Below, in pieces: positions 46,929 through 57,263 of a stretch of 64,000 nt of DNA. Source of the stretch: Bursaphelenchus xylophilus (taxonomy: Eukaryota > Nematoda > Chromadorea > Rhabditida > Aphelenchoididae); contig CAJFCV020000004.1 of the NCBI GenBank assembly GCA_904066235.2, forward strand, positions 5,084,001 to 5,148,000, read 5' to 3'. Every line of letters begins with the position of its first letter. The stretch's first letter is position 1. Below the pieces are notes generated by a model. It had not been told where the DNA came from. It saw nothing but the letters and a program-made list of their open reading frames with translations, and ran no database searches. Position numbers and translations under genes: made by a program.

Positions 46929-49000
46929 ATGAATCCGAGCCGTCTGGGTTTGCCTGAGGCGCCCTCAAGCTCCACGTTGGCTGGGAATGTGAGCTCCACT
47001 CAGAACATCATTGAACATGATCAACTGGGCGCCGAGGTGTATTCGACTCGGGTTGAGGGATGGAGGAAAGTGGTGCTGCTGTTGAAGAATCTTAAGAATC
47101 CCCTTGTCATCGTGTTGGCCCCATTCCTACTATCGACTTTGCTACAGTATCATCGAAGGGTAATACACACCTACAATCAGTAATACACATCCCATTTAAG
47201 GACTACGATTGTGCATTTGTGGTCGCGTTAATGGCGATTTATTGGGTGGCGGAGGTGATGCCTCTCCCGATTACGGCTCTGATGCCCTTGTTCATGTTCC
47301 CTTTGATTGGCATCCTCCCGGCCAAAGCAGTGGCCAAGGAATATCTAAATGACACCAACTTTTTATTCATCGGAGGCCTCGTCATGGCTGTCGCTGTGGA
47401 GAAATGCCATCTTCACGAGCGAATGGCTCTATCAGTCTTAACAATGGTCGGTTCGAAACCTCAGTGGATTATGTTGGGATTTATGGTGGCCACGGCCGCT
47501 CTGAGTATGTTCATCAGTAATACCGCGACTACAGCCATGATGGTCCCAATTGGACAGTCTGTAATCGAACAGTTACTGCATTCGAAGAGGCTGCACGGAA
47601 TGAGCGAAACCTCCAAAACTGAACTCTTGGGAGGGAACTTTGAGCATAAACCATCAAAAGCGGAGAGTCTTATGTCCAAGGGTCTTATCATCAGCATCTG
47701 CTTCGCAGCTAATATTGGGGGTACTGGGACTGTAACTGGAACCCCGCCTAATCTGGTTGTCATCGGAATGCTTTCCACGTAAGTTACAATCGGTTTGAAA
47801 ACAGTCCAGATACTTTATGTACTTACAATTAGTACCTAGAGAAAATTTAAGTCATCGTATCTTCATTTTCAGATTGTTCCAAGAGGCCGATACCGGAGTC
47901 CATTATCTCTCCTGGATCGCCTTTGCTTTTCCTTTAATGATTTTATGTCTCTTGGCTTGTTGGTCAGTCCTTGTTCTGCTGTTTATGAGAGATGCCCCTC
48001 CAGCTGATCCTGGAGTCATTCATCTGATAAAGAAAAAATACGAGGACCTGCCGCCCATGAGTTTCGCTGAGAAGTCTGTGGGCGCTTCCTTCCTTGTCCT
48101 CTTGGTCCTTTGGATTGGCCGAGATCCTCATGTTGTACCTGGATTTGGATCCTATTTCCCGAAAGGATACTTTACTGACGCGACAAGTGCAATGTTAGTG
48201 GCTGTGTTGTTGTTCATCCTGCCTTCCGATATCCCAACATTAAGTTCGTTGACTTCGTTGCCGCCTGAGGGAAAGAAAAAGAAATCAGATCGGCTAATGG
48301 ATTGGACGACTATGCATTCGAAGTTCCCCTGGAGTGTGGTCTTGCTGTTAGGCGGAGGATTCGCCTTGGCGGCGGGAGTAAAAGAGTCAGGTAGTATATT
48401 CTACTTCATATTACCTATCACCTATACTATCTTTTGATCATGTAAATATTCATTTCAGGGCTTTCCCATGGAATCGGACTGCTAGTTTCAAAATTGGCCG
48501 GACTTCCCCCGGTTGCTCTTCAACTCATATCTTTGGTGGTCACCATGTTGGTTACAAACATCTGCTCAAATACTGTAGCCGCGAGCATTTTCCTTCCGAT
48601 TGCCGCGAACTTAGTAAGTTATATTTTAAAAAACAAGTAAAAATCCAACACTTCAGGCTCAACAAACCGAACTCAATCCTCTATCTCTGATGCTTCCCAC
48701 AACTCTGGCAGCCTCTTATGCCTTCGTATTGCCAGTCGGAACACCACCAAATGCGATCGTATTCGCCAGCGGCTATTTGAAAGTCACTGATATGGCAAGT
48801 CTTCAATTTTTCTCTGACCGCTAATACAACGTCAACGCTAAAAACTTAAAATTTGAAAATTCCAGATAATTTCCGGAACCTTTGTCTCAATTGCATGTAC
48901 ACTCATTGTAGTCGGATACATGAACACTCTAGCCATGCTGGTATTCCCTCTAAACGAATTCCCAGCATGGGCTGCTATGAACGAGACGATGACGTCATAG
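46929..49000 (+). CDS. Sodium-coupled di/tricarboxylate transporter, SLC13 (NaDC/INDY)
   Basis: Na+-coupled plasma-membrane importer of succinate/citrate-type carboxylates. Exons: 46929-47159, 47201-47778, 47873-48390, 48459-48613, 48657-48794, 48866-49000; 507 codons plus stop. Both family hairpin motifs are intact: [12 protein letters not shown] (about residue 197 on) followed by [15 protein letters not shown], and [16 protein letters not shown] with [20 protein letters not shown] in the second half. Around 11 hydrophobic helices are present. The fifth intron starts GATATG/GCAAGT, a GC-AG intron; reading through it would stop after about 10 codons and lose the last helix. The stop codon is 82 bp from that of the convergent small gene. 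It corresponds to the nac/INDY group; which member is not decided. Confidence 0.95.
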
Positions 49001-49082
49001 ATAAAAAAAACAATGTGATATATTCGAAAAAACGGGTTTACTATAATAAAAGAAGTCAGTAGAGATCGGATCAAAGTGACGT

Positions 49083-49601
49083 TCAACCAAACCAACCGGG
49101 CTCTGGGGGCTTGGTATTGCCAAAGGCGAAGTCCAGATATTGCATTCGGAAGGAGGTATAGAAGGCGACGGAGACGAAGACGGCCAAAAAGAGGATCACA
49201 CCCATTCTCGCGACGACGAAACTCGAAATGAATTCGGAAATAACTAAATGGGAGAATGGAATTCTTTCTCGGATCCATTTGGAATTAAATAAGACATCTC
49301 AAAATGTCACAGTTCCAACAAAGTACCTGTCCATCAAATAATCTCTGAATCAAAGGTCCCGTTTGCCCCTAGACTAACTAAATATTGCCTGACGGCGCGA
49401 GTCACAAGACCTCCACATTTTGTTCCTCGCGTTTTGTCGCTGAAACTGGTAAGCGGCGACCTCGAGAGACGTCGAAGACCAAGGTGCGGAAAGATGGGTC
49501 GGGATTATCGAGAGAGCGATCTTCTTCAAGGCGCTCTTCTGCCTTTTTTTCAGTCTTCGGACAACTCGACGAAATTCCATCGCTTCCAAAAAAGTTTCCA
49601 T
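49083..49601 (-). CDS. Small single-pass membrane protein, unknown
   Basis: Exons (minus) 49601-49379 and 49243-49083 give 127 codons plus stop in consistent phase. The N-terminal part is basic and soluble-looking (MEFRRVVRRLKKRQKSALKK; FQRQNARNKMWRS). The second exon encodes a transmembrane helix (MGVILFLAVFVSVAFYTSF) and a short tail ending NTKPPEPGWFG. A basic N-terminus followed by one C-terminal helix would suit a small mitochondrial or ER membrane protein. The first exon is also open in a second minus-strand frame starting MSETTFTDFC, which ends before the donor. Family not recognised; the two-exon model is my inference. Confidence 0.55.
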
Positions 49602-49825
49602 CGGGCTTCTGAAGGCGGCAGAAGTCGGTGAAAGTCGTTTCTGACATCTCAAACACGGAACGGCGAGTCAGGAACGACCAGAAAGTCGTCGAATTGGATT
49701 GAGAAGAAGGAAGTCGGGCTCCCCCACAGAAGCCGATTGGGGGCACAGCACCACGGAACGATCGGCCTCCGTCTTTTTTTGGGGGCCGGCGGCAGAAGAA
49801 GGGAAGGGGAACGAGACCGGAGAAG

Positions 49826-51033
49826 ATGGACCTTCTCCGTCCCATCCACGACCCCACCTTGCGCATTATGGTGGTGGACAACCCGGACCCTAACCGGGCG
49901 TCGGCACCGCAAAGCCCGCAGACTGCGGACAAGGCAGTCAATAGTCCTATGGTAATATTATGCAAAATAATATTTTCTTTTTACATATTCCTCTTGATTT
50001 TAAACCTAGAATAGAAAAAAACCGGGAAGTAGATAAGATCAGAGACATATTTGTTCGCTATGTGAAGTTGCGCAACTAAAAAATTTGTCATCTTTCAGAC
50101 CTCTGATGACACAGATGACGATACCATACTCGATTCTCCGCCAGTACGACGTAGATATCAAGCATACACGGTCATGCAGAGGAGTGGATTCCAACATACT
50201 GAGTAAGCCGCTCCTTAGTTGAGTATTGTAATTCATAGTCTCGATTCCAACAAAGTTGGAAATAAATGTTGATCCAGATACTTTTGTGGATTCTTCGCAT
50301 TTATATTCGCCGATATTCATCTCGTCATCGCGTTCCATTTGCCCTAGATTCCTCGTTCTTCTTCTCTTCTCTTCTTCCAATTGAATATGAAACCTTTCAG
50401 GTATGTCCAGATCATTACCCATCTCTCCAAGGCCGAGATCCTGATCAGTCTCGTCTTCATGTGCCATGGATTATCATGTCCTGGATTCCAGACAGACTCC
50501 GTTTATCAATCGACCTGCCATATAAATGTGCTCGCTGCTTTGGTGGGGATATTTACTGGAGGTGTTGGGTTGGGGGCAGTTCACAAGTTCAGATGGAAGA
50601 ATATGTTGGTGATGTGGTTGATCATGTGCATCATCTCTTCAGTGGCCAATCTGCTGGCCGTAATTACAACCGGTGTTTGGTTGGATCACTTGAATAAGAT
50701 GAAAGAGAGGACGGGGATCGCCAATGGATTGAGTGGGATGATGTTGTTGGGATCAGTTCTGGTCGGGGTCTGCTTTATTCTGACGGCCGTTTTGATCTGC
50801 CATTACTGGGCATCCAATTCGTCCAAATATCAAGCTGTTGGGCGGATGGCAGTAAGTATAACACATTCTTCTATCTAAATTTCTTTAAAAATGCCTGTTA
50901 TTATATGGGCCTTTTCCAGAAACGAACGCGCAGTGTTCGACGCCGTTCCAGCCGAAATAGTGGGACCGATCGTTCCGGCAGAAGCTCGCGATTGGAGAGA
51001 ATGCCATCGATTAAACAGTATCACATCGTTTAG
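49826..51033 (+). CDS. Tetraspan (claudin-like topology) membrane protein, unknown
   Basis: Exons 49826-49951, 50099-50202, 50401-50851, 50920-51033; 264 codons plus stop. The cytosolic N-terminus (about 85 residues) is acidic and Ser/Thr-rich (TSDDTDDDTILDSPP). Four helices follow: around AEILISLVFMCHGLSC, NVLAALVGIFTGGVGLGAV, MLVMWLIMCIISSVANLLAV and MMLLGSVLVGVCFILTAVLI. The first extracellular loop has cysteines (SCPGFQ...STCHI). The phase-consistent last exon gives an Arg/Ser-rich tail (KRTRSVRRRSSRNS). A different frame over the same exon stays open to 51112 (ending DGWYSYEL) and looks equally protein-like, so the C-terminus is uncertain. Not recognised as a named gene. Confidence 0.75.
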
Positions 51034-51254
51034 ATCCGAATCGATCCAGACCTTGATCTCAGATACCCGAAGGGCAGGACTGACAGATGGTTGGTATTCA
51101 TACGAGTTGTAAATATACTTTCGTTTAATAAATTGAGAAAATAATTTAACTCAAATCAACAATACTCGAGGTCACATTGTAAATCTTTTGGAGTGAGGGA
51201 TCCAACTCCGAATGAGACCAGGGAAACAATAACAAAATACCAAGAACAACAGCA

Positions 51255-54200
51255 TTAAAAGTGAGAGACAACTCTCCGAAGTTCGGTGATGTCATCCATG
51301 ATCTGGAATCTGCTCGAGCCGACGTTCTTTGCCAGGTCCGCCTTTTCCTGTTGGTTTAGATGTTGATACTGGAAGACCAGATTGGCATCCACAATGAACC
51401 GAGAGATTCCACTCATCTGATTATGCGTTCTTAAAGGCTTTAAGGCTTTGGACCCTCGGGGATTAAGACCGGCCGGCTGGGGGATATGAGAGGTCATGAT
51501 CTGTTGTAACATCTGTAACCTTCTGAATGCTTTCTCCGAGATTGGTCTGATGATTCCAAAGGATCCTTCCAGAGTTGCGAATACACACGTGTGGATCTCT
51601 CGGATTTGATCCGGATTCTCTAGGAAGGGTTCTCCCATGTGCCCTAAAACCGATGGTTCAGGTCACTTCCCCATTACTTACCCTTAACTCTTACAAACCC
51701 AGTGGCAACTGTCCCGATATTTAACGCCGACCTCAGGATCAACTTCTCACCACCATTACTTTCATTTGTCTCTGGTAGATGATTAAATATTAAAATATTT
51801 CCGGCTTCATCAGCCAAAACAAAGGCCATGTGAGTTCGATCAAGAATAAATTGAGCCGCCATTGGAGAAGAAGCACTGGATCGAAGGTCCCTTGCCACCA
51901 TAGACAACGCTTTAAAATCTTTCTGATATTGTACTAGGGATAATGAATGAAACATGTCACAAGCCAGAGCTAAAGATCCAAATCCGACTAGACTGTGAAT
52001 GTAAAAGTGCATATCCAAGAAGGAAACTCCATTTAGCATACCATCTTTAAATTGCCAGATGAAAATCTAAAGCAAAAAATACCGTTGACGTAAATCCCTT
52101 ATAAGGCTTACTTTTTGCCCCATTCCAGTCAACAAATAACCATCACAATGGCACATACTGGTGACAGGACCCTTCTGTTCCTTGTCGTATACAACCTTCA
52201 TCTTGTGTCTAGTCGTTGGCATTCCTTCTTCCGGGACTACTTCAATCAACTCATAGATCAGAATTCTGCCTCTAACATATACCTACAAAATCGTAACAAT
52301 TACTGCAAACCCACCCAAAGTGACAAAATTAGGGTATCAACTTACTTCCTCTCCATAATTCAGCGCTGTCCCCAACGCCAAATAGCTCTGAACTCCCCAT
52401 ACAGTACTTTCGGAGCTCAATAACACTTCTTCAGCACAAGTCACGACTTCAAACTCTTGGAATTCAATGGTGCTATTAGGGACAAATTTCCAATCTTCTG
52501 TTGAGAACAGCTAATGCAAAAAGTTAGATTTCCTTCACGGTTACTTACCTGAAGTTTATACTTGGCTAGGTCTGGGATCACACAATTCCCATCTCTTTCA
52601 TATTCTTCCACATGTTTGTCTTCATTAAGGACTGATATTACCTTAGTGTTTGGCTCGCCAACCGAAGTAACCACAGCGAATACATCGCAATTCATGAGAT
52701 ACACACAATGGTTGACAGTCTCTTCAAATTGGACTTTCCTTACAGGATACGAAGTATCATATCGTATTTCCCTCTGAATTCAAACAGTAACAATTCCTCA
52801 GTATAACTTACATCAAGATATCCAAATCTCAAAAATTTCTCGTTCCCATTGCCTGTCAAATAAATAAATCCCCGAGAAATCTTATCATTGTGATAGGTGG
52901 ATAAAGAGAAGACAGGTCCATCAATCGTCATTGGATGGAGATACCACCGGCCTCCTTCTGAGACAAGTATGCTGGGATAAAAACCCCCGACAAACAGTCC
53001 ATTTCTCTAAAAGACCGATCATTTCATTAACAATATAATCAGTTCAGTTCATCCGGATATCTAAGTCCTTACCAAACTGCCAATTTTGTCGTAAAATGTG
53101 ACGAGGGTTCGTTGTTGATCTACTTCTCTTCCAGTTTCAACTGGAGCCCTTCCACTGGCACCAACAAATCTTTCCGATCTTGTGACCACATTCAATGGGA
53201 TCTTCTTTAATCGGATGGCCAATGCACCTAAAAAATTGAGAGGAAAAATCAGGGTCCACCATTTGTTCCCACACACCTTTAACGCCTTCATCAAACGAGA
53301 ACACCTCATAAAACACAACAGTGTCATCGATCAGCAGAGACAACACAGGTCTTCCTTTATTGTATCCAAGTCCGTTAAATTGCAATTCCATTATTACTTC
53401 CTCTGCTTTCACGGCAACATTATCAGTGTGTAACTGGCCTTCTTGAGCTTGAAAATAAGAATCGGTGTGAATTGGGGCTTCATCTTCAGTCTGATTATAT
53501 TGTTCATACTTGATCACTTCCGGAAGAAGCTGGAGTTTCTTTATAAAATACACTTGTTGCAAAGTTTGAGCATTGAGAATAGATGTATGTCCGTTTTCCC
53601 GAGCTAAAACTACCCAATACGCGGGAAAAATTGAATTTGGATCTGGCAATTCAAAATTGATTGGTTTAGTGCTGGGCTGAGCTTCGATCTCAGAATGTCG
53701 TCGCTTCTTGTCTAAAATACGACACCATCATAATCTACATATCCACACTTACCTTGAACGACCTCAGAGACCACAGACTCTCCATAAAGCAGGGCATCTT
53801 CATCATCCATATTCTCATCAACAGCTATCCCAGCATCTTTTTCTTCTTCTTCTTGATACTCCTTCTCTTCTATTGCTGATCCCCCTCCACCCTCAGACAT
53901 TCTGAACAGCCCACTACAATCTTTATATATACACGCGGCTGTTATTGCACTCTTTTCTTGGTTCTCCACCTTCCCCATGTCTATGGACACCAGTCTCATC
54001 AAATTCGAATCAAACCGATAATACAGTAGTTTTCCATTTTGGGTAAGTAACAGAACAAAGGGATCGACAACTGATGCTGAGGCCACCGGGAAGTTGGAGT
54101 CGAGTCTAATTACATCCAAAGGCTGTTCCGTGTCATCGCTAATCAGGACAATGCTCATGGAGCATATCTGAACATAAATCCTCCCGTTTAAGAGTTCCCC

Positions 54201-56055
54201 AACATAAATGGTAGTCTCTTTGGTAAAGAAAGCAGACTGTTCCACATTTTCAACATTGTCATTTGATATTTCCAATACACTAGTTGCTCTGTCATAAGAT
54301 ACAATAAGATATTTATGAGAGTCGTCGTCTCTTCTACCGACTGTCCAAAGCTGAGCAGCCTCCGATCCCAACCTATATCGAAGTAATATAATAATAGGTA
54401 ATCACACTTACGCATCACTTTGTTGAATAATCGGCCGAACAGTTCTTTGGAAGAAACAAAGCGACGAATTTTGCTCATGACCAGAAAGAGTAACCAGATC
54501 AAATAGAAAATCTCTTGGGTTCTCTTTGAATTCATTGGATACTGTATTCGCGTTACATGACCGTATTCCTTTACAAGGACCAACATTCAGTAATTGATGT
54601 AAAACTTCTACCTTCAGGGTTATCTTGGCTTCTTCAACTTCCTAAAGAGAATAAAAAACAAATTTAATTCTTTACCTCAGTCTCTTTTTTATCATTTCCT
54701 CCATATAAGAACTCGTCATCTTCTTCATCGTTCATCTTTGACTGCTTATTCACTGGCTCAGTTCCATTAGCATTCATATGCTCCCGAGAGTACCTTAACA
54801 GTTGAGAATCTCCAAGTCTCGATCCCAGGAAAACAATTCCTTCATCCCAATACGATAAAGTATAAGGCAGTGACACATCTGAATGGTTGAAGATTAACAA
54901 AGACAGTGCTCACCATGAATGGGTTCAAATCTCACACTCCTGACAGCATTGGATATATCTACATCCATCTTTAGATAGTAAAGCTTCCCTTTCCTTGACG
55001 CCACCAACAGCTCTGACTCACTTATACCAACAGCCGAACAGGCATCCAAAGTTATCTTCATGGACTTCATGTCATTCAGAGGGAACCGACAGAAGTCATC
55101 GGCATTTGAATTGAGGGATATTCCGCATGGTGGAACAGACTGGTTTAAATATACAATCTCGTTCGCACCAAATAAACAGACACCTCCAACTGGTTGAGGA
55201 ATAGAAACAGCTTGATTTATCGTCATTGGAAGGCCAGAAAGATTCCAGACAACAGCATGGAGTTGGTCCTTCAAGTTTAGAGACACTGCCAATATGCAAA
55301 CCGTATCGTAACGAATCACTGCCCTAAAAACAAATCTTGCTATCTAAACTCAAACAAAGACAAAAACGCAGTGTCACTCACCGTCCGGCCGTTGTCCTCA
55401 ATGGCTCATAAACCAAGAGTAAAGTCGGTTCGTAATATCCATGCAAAAAAACCATATCAATAATATTCTCCAACCTGACATCCAGGGACCTCAAAGATAA
55501 AGTGTAGCTTTGTAAGTACTTTGAAGTCGTTTCATAGAATGGTAAGATAGCTAAATGTCGCCCATAAACTAACATTGCAGCACACCGGTTTACTGGATCT
55601 ACTCTAACTATAGGAGTGCTTGCAACTTTTGTAAATCCATCCTTCAAAATCTCATCCTCGTATGAATGCAAGGATAAGGTATTTAACGATTGCGTGGCAG
55701 GGTTAAAATTAACTATTGAAAGCTTCGCATCATCAAACGAAAGCAACAAAGAGTCGGATTGTGGATGTGAAGGTATTCTAAACACAAATAATAAACAGTA
55801 CAGCACAACCTACCGCGCAACTGCAACAGATTTGACAACACTCATGAGATCAGTATAAAAAACGCATTCTAGTCGAGTTGAGGGCTTGCATTCCTTGTTT
55901 TCTTCATCTTCATAGACAAACGGATTCAAACGGAACATTCTAAGATATTTTCCTCCGATTGTGACCAATTGGCGGCTATCCGAATGTAAGAAATGCCCGA
56001 CAACAGAAGCATTTATGGTGGTCGAGGGATCTGTCTCATGTAGAACGGAATACAT
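51255..56055 (-). CDS. cpsf-1: Cleavage and polyadenylation specificity factor subunit 1 (CPSF160)
   Basis: Largest scaffold subunit of CPSF, which with WDR33 and CPSF30 recognises AAUAAA and directs pre-mRNA 3' cleavage. Exons (minus): 56055-55814, 55777-55382, 55323-54914, 54878-54676, 54641-54412, 54372-53753, 53711-53277, 53227-53073, 53006-52812, 52773-52549, 52510-52346, 52282-52112, 52066-51682, 51643-51255; 1,406 codons plus stop, close to the human length. Three beta-propeller regions are apparent: the MMS1-N/propeller A start [12 protein letters not shown], the NVGPCKGI and [13 protein letters not shown] blocks, and the C-terminal CPSF-A domain with [48 protein letters not shown] and a final helical part ending [10 protein letters not shown]. 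An acidic insert ([14 protein letters not shown]) lies around residue 660. The middle is rich in short introns. It converges on the tetraspan gene with 221 bp between stop codons. Confidence 0.96.
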
Positions 56056-57263
56056 GTTACTAGTTCCGTGAATGTTAACCTAGATCAATTACAACAATGC
56101 CGCCATTTTTCCATAAATATAATTTTCAAAATTAGGGCGCGGCCTGCCGAAGTGCACCCCGCAGCTTGCCGTACGATTTTATTCGATGATCCTTTTTTTT
56201 ATAATACTAATCCAAGGAAGATAGCATAATTCTGAGGGACTAGCGCATGAAATTAATTGTATTTACATTGAAAATAAATCCAATTCGAATAGTTACTGTA
56301 TATTTTTGTATACAACTATCTTCCTTGTTCCTCAAACAGGGAACCTTAAATGTTCGTTGTAATCCCACGTTCATCTTGATTATGACAAATTAAGGGGGCC
56401 GGCGCCGTAACGGGGCCGTCACGATTTATCACAAGTAGCACCTTCTATTTATTTTGTAGTAATGTTAGTTTATCAAGTTTTTTGTTGTTATTTTACGGAA
56501 CCCCACGCAACATCTGTCAGAGCTTAACGTGACGTTGGAGTTACGTAGAGAGTTGAAGAAAGAAATGTTCAACGCCTATAACAGCTCGCTTTACCCGTGG
56601 AAATGCCGGCTGGAATTCTTTTTTTCGGAGAGAAAGAAACGGAAAAAAAGAGTGCAGAAAAAACGCTTTTGAAATGACCAGTGGCCGTCGAGACAGTGGC
56701 GGTGCGAGGAGGAGACCAGCCACCACTCCCCGCTCCCGTCGTCTTGCTCTGGTACGAGGTGGTGTTGAAGAGGGAGGGAGAGAAGGGAGATGGGGATAAG
56801 GCTCATGGATAATATGACCGCCAATCCATTTCTACCTGACCCACTAAGGATCTTCATCTTCTTTTTTCCGGAGGGAAGATGGTTTTTGGACATTAGAAGA
56901 GAGCCTCTTTGCAATCGTCACTTCATAGAGCAGAGGGCCTTAATTCATTTTCTTCTTAAAAGAATTTCTTACGTAAAGTTTTTATAAAAACTCCTAGAGA
57001 CTTGTTCGTTCTTAAGTGCCTGAGGGTTTTTTGCTTTTATTCAAATTTTTATCGATATTATTAGCCGTTTCTGCTGCCTTTTCTCTTCCGCGATCGATCC
57101 GAAAATAATTAATTTAAATGGGTTACTTACCGGGAATGTACTCTTTCAGATTGTTTTTACACTTTTCGACCTTGACTTCCTTTCGTCCTAGTTTCAGCTT
57201 CCAATGTGGCCTTCGATCTGTGGATTGTAGAGAACTGAAAGCAGACGGATCCCTCTACAACGA
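56056..57263. promoter_or_regulatory. Divergent intergenic region, CPSF160 / EBAX-1
   Basis: 1.2 kb between divergent start codons. It has GC-rich islands near 56130 and 56400 (GGGGGCCGGCGCCGTAACGG) and an AP-2-like TGCCTGAGGG at 57018. A CTAGTTTCAG acceptor about 70 bp before the EBAX-1 ATG may be the spliced-leader site. No gene is evident. Confidence 0.5.

Noticed and set aside
48838..49278. 146-codon minus-strand frame overlapping the last SLC13 exon
   Set aside because: It is another frame of the two-exon small membrane gene plus antisense SLC13 coding sequence.
49402..49965. 187-codon minus-strand frame
   Set aside because: It crosses antisense through the first exon of the tetraspan gene, and its lower half is a second frame of the small-membrane-protein exon; no splice support.
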